From positions 17,725 to 81,724 of the forward strand of contig DBTX01000095.1 in NCBI GenBank assembly GCA_002307275.1: a DNA stretch of 64,000 nt, read 5' to 3'. The stretch is from Hungateiclostridiaceae bacterium UBA1305 (GTDB taxonomy: Bacteria; Bacillota; Clostridia; Acetivibrionales; DTU013). The position numbers and the translations under genes were made by a program. The notes below the pieces were generated by a model. It saw nothing but the letters and a program-made list of their open reading frames with translations, was not told the DNA's origin and did not search any database. Below are positions 1 to 8,854 of the stretch, piece by piece (within the stretch, counting starts at the first letter, position 1; every line of letters begins with the position of its first letter).

Positions 1-1841
1 TAATCCTGATTCATGGCTGTCTCAATAAATTTCACCTGTCTGGCAATGTTTTCTGCTTCCTTTCTTTTGCCTATATTGACCAAAGCCAGTTTTGCTCCCA
101 ACCCCGCTGCATTTCCGACCACTTTTACAGAATCCAGAGGGCAGTCGGGAAATAACCCCAGTGCCAATGCGTTTTTCTTATCAATATAGCTTCCAAAGGC
201 TCCAGCCAGAATAATCTCATCCGGTTTTTCAATGCCACAGCTGTTCATCAGGGCTTTTGCCCCTGCGTAAAGAGCTGCTTTCGCCAATTGAACCGCTCTG
301 ACGTCCTTTTGTGTAACAACGATATCTCTTTCATCTTCACCTTTTTTAAAATACAAAACATATTCCTTCTTACCGTCCTGTCCATTTCTCACTCTGTCCG
401 AGGTGATGTTTTTAGAAAATTTCCCATCCGGTTCTATAATACCGGCTGATGCCATCTGTGAAATCGCATCTATGATACCGGAACCACATATCCCTGTCGG
501 CACCTTTATTGAATTGGAGCCTATGATCCCCAGCACGGGTTCCAGCGTGACAGGGTCGATCGCAATCTTTTCAATTGCACCCCTGCAGGCTCTCATCCCG
601 CATTGGATCTGAGCCCCCTCCAACGCCGGCCCCGTCGCGCAGGAGGTGGTGTATATTCCATCCCTGTTGCCCAGACACAGTTCGCTGTTGGTACCGATAT
701 CTATGATGAGCTTCATTTTATCCTGTAAATAAGGTTCCTCCGAAATAAGCACTGCAACATTATCCGCTCCTACAAAGCCTGCTTCCGAGGGCAGACAGTG
801 TACATTTCCACCCGGTAATATCTGCAGTCCCAGATCGCGTGCCATAATGTCAACCGGCTCTGCAACTGTCGATACGAATGGAGCTACTCCTATATGGTCC
901 GGTGAAATTCCAAGCGCTATATGCTCCATAACCGTATTAAATACTAAAACAGCTTCCACAATCCGGTCTGTATGGATTCCTTCCTGTTCCGCCATTTGCC
1001 TGATCAGTTCGTTTAATCCTTCCATCAGAAGCTTTTGCAATTGATCAACACCATTTTCGTGATCTGCACAATAGCTGATCCTCGATAAAACATCATCACC
1101 GAACCTGATTTGCGGATTCATCATGGATACCGTCTGTTTTGTCCTGCCATCCTCCAGGCTGCATAAATATGCCGCAATCGTTGTCGTCCCGATGTCGATT
1201 GCCACACCGTATATTTGTTTATCCGAAATCCCCTGCTCCACATCGATAATTTTCTTATTATGCAGGACAGTTGCACATACTCTCCAACTACCGGCTCTTA
1301 TTACTTTAGACAGTTTCTTCAGTGCATAATAATCAATTTCCAGCAATCCTGCCTCCAGTTCCTTGTATTTACATGCCAAAGCCTCCTTCAGCCTGGTGAA
1401 ATCATTTACATTGTCTTTTAGCGTCGCTTTATCCAATTCCACATAATAGTTCCGTACCGCCGGATTGCATTCTGTTTCTTTGTCCTTACCCGTCTCAAGG
1501 ATTACCTCTTCGCTGGTTCTGCCATCTTTCGGGATTTCAACTGCGACATCCCCGGCTATTGTTGCCGTGCATGCAAGTCTGAAGCCATGATCCAGTTCAT
1601 CCTTTTTAAGCAGTCTCTCTTCAGAAGCACTGACAGGACTGACATTCTTCATGGAGGATTCCATTGCGTAATCAGAGAATGCCCCTGACAATATCCTGAC
1701 CTTGCATTTCCCACAGGTCTTCCGCGAGCCGCAATAAGCTTCAATATGAACTCCGGCCCCTGATGCCGCTTGAAGAATAGTCTCTCCTTCTTCCGCAACT
1801 GCAAGGATACCCATTGGTTGAAATAATATTTTTCTCTGCAT
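1..1841 (-). CDS. Corrinoid activation protein, RACo/RamA-type (C-terminus outside window)
   Basis: This protein uses ATP to re-reduce corrinoid proteins that have slipped to inactive Co(II), so it keeps MtmC in the methyl-accepting Co(I) state. The start ATG at 1841 gives a [2Fe-2S] ferredoxin domain in the first ~90 residues with the Cys pattern YCGSRKTCGKC followed by a later Cys in RLACTA. A linker and then the ASKHA-type C-terminal domain follow, with glycine-rich motifs DIGTTT, DIGTNSE and GICGSG. At least 613 residues are in the window and the stop lies beyond position 1, so the gene is partial only because of the window edge. It follows pylT and mtmB on the same strand but sits behind a terminator hairpin (1901-1925). 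Family assignment (DUF4445/RACo) is firm; dedication to MtmC is inferred from position. Confidence 0.93.
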   Translation of the reverse strand, partial: MQRKILFQPMGILAVAEEGETILQAASGAGVHIEAYCGSRKTCGKCKVRILSGAFSDYAMESSMKNVSPVSASEERLLKKDELDHGFRLACTATIAGDVAVEIPKDGRTSEEVILETGKDKETECNPAVRNYYVELDKATLKDNVNDFTRLKEALACKYKELEAGLLEIDYYALKKLSKVIRAGSWRVCATVLHNKKIIDVEQGISDKQIYGVAIDIGTTTIAAYLCSLEDGRTKQTVSMMNPQIRFGDDVLSRISYCADHENGVDQLQKLLMEGLNELIRQMAEQEGIHTDRIVEAVLVFNTVMEHIALGISPDHIGVAPFVSTVAEPVDIMARDLGLQILPGGNVHCLPSEAGFVGADNVAVLISEEPYLQDKMKLIIDIGTNSELCLGNRDGIYTTSCATGPALEGAQIQCGMRACRGAIEKIAIDPVTLEPVLGIIGSNSIKVPTGICGSGIIDAISQMASAGIIEPDGKFSKNITSDRVRNGQDGKKEYVLYFKKGEDERDIVVTQKDVRAVQLAKAALYAGAKALMNSCGIEKPDEIILAGAFGSYIDKKNALALGLFPDCPLDSVKVVGNAAGLGAKLALVNIGKRKEAENIARQVKFIETAMNQD

Positions 1842-1900
1842 AGCTTCACCTCGTTATCTTTCCTCTGGACATTGTTGAGGAAATTTTAAGTAACACAAAA

Positions 1901-1925
1901 AGAGAAGTATCATAGATACTTCTCT
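1901..1925 (-). terminator. Rho-independent terminator after pylT
   Basis: A perfect 10-bp inverted repeat (AGAGAAGTAT / ATACTTCTCT) encloses a 5-nt loop. On the minus strand it is followed directly by TTTTTGTG. It lies between the 3' end of pylT and the RACo start and would end mtmCB-pylT transcripts or attenuate read-through into RACo. Confidence 0.8.
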
Positions 1926-1985
1926 CTCATAATGATTATGTACTTTCACTTACAATCCGGTGATGTGTCCATCTGTCTTATTTTC

Positions 1986-2057
1986 TGGCGGAGAGTCCCG
2001 GTGTTGCACCCGGCTGTACGAATTTAGAGTCCGTATAATCACTGCGATTCACCCTCC
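1986..2057 (-). tRNA. pylT: tRNA-Pyl (anticodon CUA), amber-decoding pyrrolysine tRNA
   Basis: This 72-nt gene, CCA encoded, has the unusual shape of pyrrolysine tRNA. The 7-bp acceptor is GGAGGGT/ACTCTCC with discriminator G. One base (G) separates acceptor and D-stem. The D-stem is 4 bp (AATC/GATT) with a 5-nt loop. The anticodon stem is six base pairs (TACGGA/TTCGTA) around loop CTCTAAA with anticodon CTA. The variable loop is only 3 nt (CAG). These features separate tRNA-Pyl from ordinary amber suppressors, and the anticodon-arm sequence closely resembles published bacterial and methanosarcinal pylT as I recall them. The T-stem CCGGG/CCGGG has a central G-G mismatch, which is odd. It lies 107 bp downstream of mtmB, whose in-frame TAG it would decode. 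Confidence 0.95.
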
Positions 2058-2146
2058 ATATTATTGTATATCAGGATTAATACCCCGAACCGTAATATCT
2101 CCCTGGATACCGGGCATAAAGAGTATTAATCCGCTATATACATTAT

Positions 2147-2164
2147 GTCTTCCAAACGGAAGAC
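2147..2164. other. Stem-loop immediately 3' of mtmB
   Basis: A perfect 7-bp inverted repeat (GTCTTCC / GGAAGAC) with a 4-nt loop starts at the base after the mtmB stop codon. It lacks a U-run on the minus strand, so it looks like a 3'-end stabiliser or processing structure between mtmB and pylT rather than a terminator. Confidence 0.5.
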
Positions 2165-3556
2165 TTATTTGTTCCAGTAGGTAAGACCCAAATCAGTAAG
2201 TATTTTAACTGCTTCATTGTAAACTTCAATATATTCTTCTGTCGGCTGAAGTGTTTTCACATCATAACACTCCTGAAATCTCTTGCCAACCGGCGCAGTC
2301 TTGTAGTTTTTCTCATATAAAGCTACCAGCTTATCCAGAAGAATATTGGCTTCATGAACATCCATACCCGCTACGGCGTGTGCGGCCTCTCCCATCATCC
2401 TTGCTTCCATGGCGCTGAACATATCCGTGGATACGCCCTTGCTCGCCGCTACTCCGGAGAGTATCTCACGTCCGCTGACCGTATCTGTAATTGCCTGCGC
2501 CGCTGTCTCAAGTAAGCACATAACCGTACATGGACCAGCTAATGTATAATACTGATTTCCCAACATCAAATGGGTATTCTCCTCGATTGCCTTCGCCGCA
2601 TGTCCGGCTACCGCAAGAGCTTCCCTTGCCGTGGTAATTCCCCATCTGACGTGTACAGGACCATCCAGATGCCAAGTACCCTGCATCATTACAAAAGAGT
2701 TTATTGTTGTCGCGACGTCTACAATAGTGGTAGTCTCAAGACCACCTGCATATCCTCCGTAAATCGGCATCTGTTCTACCATTACGTTTACACCAGCCAT
2801 TGCATAATGAGCACCTACAACCAACGCACCTACGTCGATTTTAAGTTCATTTAGCTGGGACACTTCATGGGAATCAGATGGACGCATGCCGCCTTCGAAG
2901 TCTGCTTCGATGACACCGGCGGCACTGAGAGAAGTTTCGTTGCCCTACAATCCCATCCCTGCACGTCCGGCCCGCGCCTGTGCTTCACGCACCTGCAGCG
3001 CCTCGGAACGTACTGCCATGAGCTCCCATGGAGAATTGGGAACAGGATCCTTGCCCATTACTGTCTGCATTACCCCATCAACGATGGTATCAACGATTCT
3101 TTCCTGGGCATAAGATTGATGGATCGCCAGGAACATTTCCTCCGAACAGGGTGAACCGGTTGGACCGCCCTGTATTAACGGAGCTTTCTTTGAACTGGAA
3201 TGTCTTGGCACGACATTAATTGCTTCCTTGCCTTCACCAAATATAAAATGATCCGGTGCGGATTCCAGCGCATGAAGCACTTCATCCCTTGTATATTTGA
3301 TTACCCTGTTGGTATCGATGCAGTAAACACCGCATTCCACCAACATGTCCAATCCTGCGTTAAACAGCTTGTTCATAAGCTCTTTATCTTCAGGAATGAT
3401 CGTCTTCTTATCCATTTTGATGTCATATTTTTTTTGCAGGGCAGCAGCCGTCTGAGGGATTATTTTAAAGTCCCATACTTTTTCTTCCATCTTAGGCCCG
3501 CTTTTTGCCCTATCAAACACATCGAAAACGGTTACTCCCTTTCCGATCGCATTCAT
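2165..3556 (-). CDS. mtmB: Monomethylamine methyltransferase with in-frame amber (pyrrolysine) codon
   Basis: MtmB moves the methyl group of monomethylamine to the Co(I) corrinoid of MtmC, releasing ammonium. The reading frame of 463 codons is interrupted only by TAG at 2945-2947 (codon 204). The flanking residues are GMGL-TAG-GNETSLSA, which matches the recalled pyrrolysine site of Methanosarcina MtmB (GMGV-Pyl-GPETSLSA, residue 202 of 458). Both halves keep family motifs across the TAG: IVQGGPTGSP-like, DSHEVSQLNELKID, EQMPI-GGYAGG, FQECYDVKT and PTEEY. Start ATG 3556 is chosen because GGAG lies 8 nt upstream; it follows the mtmC stop after one base. The real stop is TAA at 2165. An automatic annotator would split this into two genes or call it a pseudogene. 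It differs from the MttB and MtbB families by sequence. Confidence 0.95.
2945..2947 (-). other. In-frame UAG read as pyrrolysine in mtmB
   Basis: This amber codon is codon 204 of mtmB, at the active-site pyrrolysine position of the MtmB family. Starting 21 nt downstream there is an inverted repeat GCCGCC (2918-2923 on the minus strand reading) with GGCGGC (2888-2893), a possible structure 3' of the codon comparable to the proposed PYLIS element. Such structures are not essential in all systems, so only the codon itself is firm. Confidence 0.92.
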
Positions 3557-3557
3557 A

Positions 3558-4220
3558 TCAAGCACTCCTTTTTTTAGCTATTAGCTCTTTCGCCAATACT
3601 ACAGCTTCTGTCGCCGTGTCCGTGTAACCATCCGCGCCGATCTTATCACACCATGCCTGGGATACCGGGGCTCCCCCATACATTACGATGAAATTCTCCC
3701 GTATCCCTTCTTCTTTCAACAGGTTGATAATATCCCGCTGCGCCGGCATTGTGGTAGTCATAAGTGCCGAACCGCATATAATATCGGCCTTGTATTCTTT
3801 CGCTTTTTCTACTACTAATTCTACCTGCACATCGCGGCCAAGATCATAAACGGTAAAGTTGTTTGCTGCGAACATCGTTTTGACTATATTCTTGCCGATA
3901 TCGTGTATATCTCCCTGAACCGTATGTATAACCACTGTTCCACTTGATGCGTTGTTTTTCTGTTCCTCTGTCATCCTGCTCGTCAGTACCTTTACTGCTG
4001 CCTCAAAAGCCTCCGATGACATCAGAAGTTCAGGGACAAATGCCTCTCCTTCATCGAAAAGATCACTCATCACCTGCATCCCTGCCGACAGACCGTCACT
4101 GATGCATTCCAACGGATCAAGACCTATCTCCAGGGCTTCCTTAGCCGTTTCGACTGCAAGGTCTATATCCATTTCAGTAATCGATTCCTTCAGCTTTGCT
4201 AAAACTTCTTCCTTGGTCAT
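3558..4220 (-). CDS. mtmC: Monomethylamine corrinoid protein
   Basis: This is the cobamide-carrying partner of MtmB: it accepts the methyl group and hands it to a second methyltransferase. The 220 residues form a helical N-terminal cap (about 1-90) and a Rossmann B12-binding domain. The motif D104-I-H106-D-I-G109 supplies the lower axial histidine, and GSALMTTTMP matches the downstream cobalamin-tail motif. Length is close to MtmC, MtbC and MttC (about 215-220). The name mtmC rather than mttC rests on its coupling to mtmB, whose ATG begins one base after this stop. The start is well supported by AAGGAGG upstream of ATG 4220. Confidence 0.92.
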   Translation of the reverse strand: MTKEEVLAKLKESITEMDIDLAVETAKEALEIGLDPLECISDGLSAGMQVMSDLFDEGEAFVPELLMSSEAFEAAVKVLTSRMTEEQKNNASSGTVVIHTVQGDIHDIGKNIVKTMFAANNFTVYDLGRDVQVELVVEKAKEYKADIICGSALMTTTMPAQRDIINLLKEEGIRENFIVMYGGAPVSQAWCDKIGADGYTDTATEAVVLAKELIAKKRSA

Positions 4221-4450
4221 GGTATCCTCCTTCTCAAAAACGTACTGTTATCCGATGAATTATGTTTTTGTTTTCCTGGTGGAGAAAGCAATCAATTTCA
4301 TCAAGATATTCCCTTTACTTTCACTTGCATGTCACTCCAACTCCAACTCTATATAAATATTATAGTGACTTGCATTGCATAATAAAGGTACAGTTCGTCA
4401 TTATTTTAAGAGACAGTCCAGCCAATCGGATTGTTAAGCCTTGAATAATC
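4221..4450 (-). promoter_or_regulatory. Intergenic region upstream of mtmCB
   Basis: About 230 bases without a gene separate lplA from mtmC. On the minus strand a TATAAT-like -10 box lies at 4359-4364 in an A/T-rich stretch, followed by imperfect GGAGTT direct repeats (4330-4350). I see no good -35 box, no cobalamin riboswitch and no terminator, so a methylamine-responsive promoter here is inference from position. Confidence 0.35.
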
Positions 4451-5425
4451 CTATATGAAGAGTGTAATGAGATCTTCCAGTGATACTTCTCCCAGATAAT
4501 CACTGATTGTGATTTCCTTCAGTGCATTCCGAAGAAGTTCCTTATCGTATATCAAGCCTTCCAGCCTTTGTTCCAATAGCTCAACCGGTTTATACCCAAT
4601 ATAATCGCCTAATATTTTGCATGTAACAATTTTATGTTTTTCTATATTCAGGCATACTTCTATTTCACCAGTATCAAATCTTTTGCGATTGGTATAATTG
4701 CATTCCGGGTCCAGGCCATAGTTCCAATCCCAGGTTTCGTACTTGCTTTTGACCAATCCTCTGACATCTTCTTCTCTTTCAGGCTGCAAATCGATTGATT
4801 CCGCATCATATGCCCGCTTGATATGGCATTCCAATTCATCTATAAATTCATCTATTGTTCCTGGCCTTAATAATAGGCCGGACAGATTTACCACCCTGCT
4901 TTTAATGGAATCTATTCCTTTGGATTCCAGCTTTTCCTTTGAACCATTTAAAACCTCTTTCATGCGGGATAAGTCCGCTGCATATAACAACGTTCCATGA
5001 AAAAGCACCCTTTCGCCGCGCTGCAACTGGGCACATCCGGATATTTTGCGCGTTCCCGCCACAATGTCATTCTTTCCGGAAACCGCTGCCTTTACTCCGT
5101 GGATAGATAAGAAATCCAACAGATGAATCAGAAATTCATCCTTTTTTCTCTCCGTCCCATCACTTGAATATATGTATGAGAAATTAATATTCCCCAAATC
5201 GTGATAGACTGTTCCGCCTCCGGTAATTCTGCGTACAATATCACAGCCGTATTCCCCGGCCTTGTCAAGATGAACCTCTTTACTGGTATTTTGATGCTTC
5301 CCGATGATTATGCTGTTTGCATTCTGCCATATCAGGAGGCAGTCCTCTTCCTCCCGTGCAAAAAGAACTTCTTCACATGCCAGATTATAATACGGATTGT
5401 TTCCCTTCAGCCGGATCATCTTCAT
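4451..5425 (-). CDS. lplA: Lipoate-protein ligase A
   Basis: LplA activates lipoate with ATP and attaches it to lipoyl-domain lysines. The 324 residues begin with the family N-terminus (NPYYNLACEE) and contain the lipoyl-AMP binding motif RRITGGGTVYHD at 65-76, then the accessory C-terminal domain. Length is typical. The neighbourhood offers one visible acceptor, the lipoyl-domain protein at 11481-11789. The gene ends in TAG. In a cell that reads UAG as Pyl this could extend the protein by 15 codons up to a TAA, although the normal family length says TAG is the intended stop. It lies 24 bp after cbiB, probably co-transcribed. Confidence 0.93.
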   Translation of the reverse strand: MKMIRLKGNNPYYNLACEEVLFAREEEDCLLIWQNANSIIIGKHQNTSKEVHLDKAGEYGCDIVRRITGGGTVYHDLGNINFSYIYSSDGTERKKDEFLIHLLDFLSIHGVKAAVSGKNDIVAGTRKISGCAQLQRGERVLFHGTLLYAADLSRMKEVLNGSKEKLESKGIDSIKSRVVNLSGLLLRPGTIDEFIDELECHIKRAYDAESIDLQPEREEDVRGLVKSKYETWDWNYGLDPECNYTNRKRFDTGEIEVCLNIEKHKIVTCKILGDYIGYKPVELLEQRLEGLIYDKELLRNALKEITISDYLGEVSLEDLITLFI

Positions 5426-5449
5426 AAATGTACCTTCTCATTACTGAAA

Positions 5450-6436
5450 CTATTTATTTAAAAAAAGGAAATAGATAATACCAAATTTAATCAAACCCAA
5501 TAGCATAATTGAAATAGCGGCTGTCGTATACATCAGTTTATTCGCCTGTAAAATCTTTTCCGGTGTTATTTCTCCCTCGTTCTCCCCGATTAATTCTTTC
5601 TTTATCCTTATTCCGGAGTAATAGAAATCCCCGGCCAGTTCCATTCTTAAGGCACCGGCAAATGCTGCCTTTGTGTAGGCCGAATTCCTGCCGGCATGCT
5701 TTAACCTGTCTCTTATGTAGATTCTCTTCGCATTTTTTCCGTCAGTACCCTTCCAGATATATGCGGCAAGTATCATCAAGTTTGCCGCAATTCTTGCAGG
5801 ATAGTATTTTAATATATCATCAAGCTTTGCTGCGTATCTTCCAAAATTCACAGAGGTTTCATTTTTATAAGCAACCATTGAGTTCATTATGTTTACCGCT
5901 TTAAAAAATAAAGCAAACGGCGCTCCTCCAATAATCATAAAAAACATCGGGGCGACAATCCCGTCCACCGTATTTTCAGCAACGGTCTCTACCGTCGCTT
6001 TTATGATCTCTTCCTGGCTTAAGTCCCCTGTATCCATGCCGTCAATCCTGGAAAGAGATTTTCTGCTCTCTTCCAGCCTTTTCCCCTTCAATAATTCAAC
6101 AATCTTCACCGTTTTGGTTTTTAATGCTTTTAATGAAAATACAAAACAGCACAAGATACTTTCAAGTAAAAATGCAGCAAGAGGACTGACCTTGAATAGG
6201 AGTACCAGCAATAAGTATGGTATAAGAAATGCAGACAATGAAACACTGCATGTCATGAGTAGTCCGCCAATAAGTTTGCCTTGATTCGTATCCGGGAATC
6301 TTTTTCTGAATGATCCTTCCAGTACGGTGATTAGTCTGCCAGTCATCTTAATGGGATGAAATTTTCTTCGTGGGTCAATCCCAATCACAAAATCCAATAG
6401 AAATCCAAGCAAGCATGCATATAATGAAGATAACAT
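5450..6436 (-). CDS. cbiB: Adenosylcobinamide-phosphate synthase
   Basis: CbiB/CobD attaches the aminopropanol arm to adenosylcobyric acid in corrinoid synthesis, at the membrane. The hydrophobic protein of 328 residues has several transmembrane segments and the family signature ETVAENTVDGIVAPMFF, followed by the conserved KAVNIMNSMVAYKNE block. ATG 6436 is preferred over an upstream in-frame ATG at 6490 because GAGGG lies 6 nt before it and the longer form adds a non-conserved leader. Its place next to mtm genes suggests it helps meet the corrinoid demand of methylamine growth; no other cobalamin-pathway genes are here. Confidence 0.9.
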   Translation of the reverse strand: MLSSLYACLLGFLLDFVIGIDPRRKFHPIKMTGRLITVLEGSFRKRFPDTNQGKLIGGLLMTCSVSLSAFLIPYLLLVLLFKVSPLAAFLLESILCCFVFSLKALKTKTVKIVELLKGKRLEESRKSLSRIDGMDTGDLSQEEIIKATVETVAENTVDGIVAPMFFMIIGGAPFALFFKAVNIMNSMVAYKNETSVNFGRYAAKLDDILKYYPARIAANLMILAAYIWKGTDGKNAKRIYIRDRLKHAGRNSAYTKAAFAGALRMELAGDFYYSGIRIKKELIGENEGEITPEKILQANKLMYTTAAISIMLLGLIKFGIIYFLFLNK

Positions 6437-6588
6437 ATAATCCCTCAATTCTTTTACCTTATATTCCGTATACAAAGAAAGCTGCTGCATAATCTGTTAA
6501 GACGACCGCCTGGCTAAAATGGAAGTGGTCAATAAAATCCATATCGGCGTCTGTCGGCTTACATCCTATGCAACAGCTCCAGTTCTAC

Positions 6589-6954
6589 TTATTCGCCATT
6601 ATTCGTTAGCGCTTCTTCATTTCTTTCGCCGGTTCTAACGCGAATGACCTCTTTAATCTCGGAGACGAATATCTTTCCGTCGCCGATCTTTCCCGTCCTC
6701 AATACATCCTTTGCCGCTTTTATGACAGCCTCAACAGGGACTGTACTTACCACAATCTCCAATTTGATTTTCGGCAATAAATGCACCTGTTTTTTAACTC
6801 CACGAATCTGCAATTCCAGTCCATGTTGAACTCCGCAGCCTTCCACTTCAGTTAAAGTCATTCCCTGAACACCGATTTCCAGTAATGCAACACGTAATTC
6901 TTCAAATTTTTCACGTCTTGTAATAATTGTTATTTTAGTCATCTGACTTGACAT
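6589..6954 (-). CDS. P-II family signalling protein (second of tandem pair)
   Basis: P-II proteins sense 2-oxoglutarate, ATP and ADP and control ammonium uptake and assimilation. The 121 residues keep the P-II C-terminal signature GDGKIFV (91-97) and the core beta-alpha-beta repeat. The T-loop runs GCGVQHGLELQIRGVKK. The position of the uridylylated Tyr51 of GlnB/GlnK is occupied by Ile50, so control by uridylylation is not possible here. The start is supported by GGAGG 9 nt upstream. It lies 17 bp after its paralogue and downstream of amt, consistent with regulation of the Amt channel. Confidence 0.9.
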   Translation of the reverse strand: MSSQMTKITIITRREKFEELRVALLEIGVQGMTLTEVEGCGVQHGLELQIRGVKKQVHLLPKIKLEIVVSTVPVEAVIKAAKDVLRTGKIGDGKIFVSEIKEVIRVRTGERNEEALTNNGE

Positions 6955-6971
6955 CTTGACTTACCTCCTAT

Positions 6972-7322
6972 TCACAATGCATTCTTACCTTCTTCATCTG
7001 TTCGTACTTTATACACTGCCAGCTCTTCCTCCACAAATATCTTTCCATCGCCGATATTACCTGTATAAAGCACATCTCTTGCAACCTTGACAACACTCTC
7101 CACAGGAATGTCTGAAATAACCATTTCAAACATCACCTTTGGCAATAGCCTCATCTCTGCCTTAACACCCCTGAAATAACGAACAACCGCATGCTGAACA
7201 CCACATCCTTCTACCATGGTCACGGTAATTCCATTCACGCCCAGTTCAACTAATGCCTGCCTAAGTTCTTCCGTCTTTTCTCTTCTTGTTATTATCGTTA
7301 CTCTGTTTAGTGGCTCACTCAT
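6972..7322 (-). CDS. P-II family signalling protein (first of tandem pair)
   Basis: This 116-residue P-II protein shares the EGCGVQH T-loop start and the GDGKIFV signature (91-97) with the following gene, so the two arose by tandem duplication. At the Tyr51 site it has Phe50 (RYFRGVK), again not uridylylatable. The pair may form heterotrimers or divide work between Amt and another target, as tandem P-II proteins do in nif and amt loci; that role is inferred. The true target here is most likely the ammonium transporter encoded at 8855-10090. Confidence 0.9.
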   Translation of the reverse strand: MSEPLNRVTIITRREKTEELRQALVELGVNGITVTMVEGCGVQHAVVRYFRGVKAEMRLLPKVMFEMVISDIPVESVVKVARDVLYTGNIGDGKIFVEEELAVYKVRTDEEGKNAL

Positions 7323-7357
7323 ATGGATTCATCTCTCCTTTCTGCAGATAATCACGA

Positions 7358-8769
7358 TCAAGCTCTTTTACTGATATCTGCGTAACTGTCATATAATACC
7401 TGTGCCATCCTTCTGCAGCCACTGCTGATATCTTCTTCAGACAAGGAGTTGAATCCCATCAGAAAGATATCCTCTCTTGCATGCTGCTGGTCCCGCCAAT
7501 ACTCTTTCGTTCCGTAAATACCTATTGATGCTGCTTTCATAAGCTGAATCATTTTCTTCTGGTTTGTGCAGTTTACAAACCGCACCAGGGTATGGACCCC
7601 TGCAGGCTGTTGGAAAATCTCGACCTCATCAGCCAGGTATTCATGAATCGCATTGATCAATACCTGATATTTCTTCTCATTGACGGCAGATACCCTGCGA
7701 ATATGCTTCTCCAATACACCATCATCAATCAATTGAGCCAGTGCCAGTTGATGGTAGCTCGGCAGGGATGCGTTGAAGTATCTGTATTTCGAATCATATA
7801 CCTCTGTCAGGCAATCCGGCAAAATCAGGTAAGCACACCGTATTGACGGCGACAACACCTTTGACACGGTACCGACATAAATCACCTTATTATGCCTGTC
7901 CAGTGACTGTAATGAAGGAATTGGCATTATTCCATAACGGAATTCGCTGTCGTAGTCATTTTCTATAATATAGGCATCGTTCTGGTATGCCCATCTCAAT
8001 ATTTTATTACGATTGGTAATCGATGTAACAACTCCTGTCGGAAATTGATGTGAAGGTGTCGTATACAACAGATTACAATTGGTTTTGGATAGCAGGTCGA
8101 CATCCACCCCATTATCCATAACCGAAATTGAAGTAACGCTGTAGCCTTTATCCTCAAAGATAAATCGCATTGCATCATATCCCGGTTCTTATCCGTCGGA
8201 AGCAGATTCGTCAGGATATCCATCGCATATTGGGTCCCGGCACACAGAACGATTTGATCGGGTCTGCAATTAACCCCCCTGTGTCTGTTCAAAAACCCGC
8301 ATAAGCTTTTTCTCAGCATCAGATTTCCTTTGTTGTTTTCATATGAGATCGCCCTGCCGCCGGATTCTGTCAGAATGGCGTTTTGTATGTATTTTCTCCA
8401 TTTCGGCCACGGAAATAAATCTGAATCGATGCTTGCATATTCAAAATCATATCTTAATTTAGTTTTGTCGGACTGCAATACCATTAACTCACTGCTCTTT
8501 TTAAATGGAGCGGCATCATTAAAATAGTCATTCTCAATATCCTCGACAAAATAACCGGCACCCGGTACTGAACGTATATAGCCCTCTGCCAGTAATTGCT
8601 GATACGCACGATCCACAGTATTGCGGCTGACATTCAGTTCCTTTTCCATGACCCTTAATGAACTTAACTCCTTATTCTTTTGCATTGTTCCGGAGACGAT
8701 CCGATTCTTGATTTCCGAATACAACTGTTCATATAACGGCCTTTTATCATTTTCATTAAGACATATCAT
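7358..8769 (-). pseudogene. MocR-type GntR/aminotransferase regulator, frameshifted
   Basis: MocR regulators join an N-terminal GntR winged helix to a PLP-binding aminotransferase-like domain. The N-terminal part (8769 to about 8195) has the HTH (NRIVSGTMQ, SRNTVDRAYQQLLAEGY) and the start of the aminotransferase fold up to LCAGTQYAMDILTNLLPTDKN. The rest (from about 8190 to 7358) is in another frame, starting GYDAMRFIFEDKGY and including the PLP-lysine-type region VGTVSKVLSPSIRCAYL. Family proteins have a few more residues between these blocks, so a deletion of about 15-20 bp that is not a multiple of three best explains the break at 8190-8205. Both fragments are otherwise undamaged, so the lesion is recent or a sequencing error. 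Its target may have been amt or the P-II genes. Confidence 0.8.
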
Positions 8770-8854
8770 ATGCTTTCACATCCCTGTTATGTAAGATTTA
8801 TACTACAAACATGGAAATCCCATATACCTAAAGCATCATTATCCTTATTGAAGA

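Noticed and set aside
1960..2060. A 30-codon reading frame with a good-looking GGAGGG ribosome site downstream of mtmB
   Set aside because: The bases are the pylT gene; GGAGGG is its acceptor stem, and all tRNA-Pyl structural marks are present.
2165..3556. mtmB as a pseudogene or two genes separated by a stop
   Set aside because: Both parts are full-length and in the same frame, the only stop is TAG at the known pyrrolysine site, and tRNA-Pyl is adjacent.
4221..6588. Cobalamin riboswitch upstream of cbiB or mtmC
   Set aside because: I looked for the B12-box-type conserved core on the minus strand and found none.
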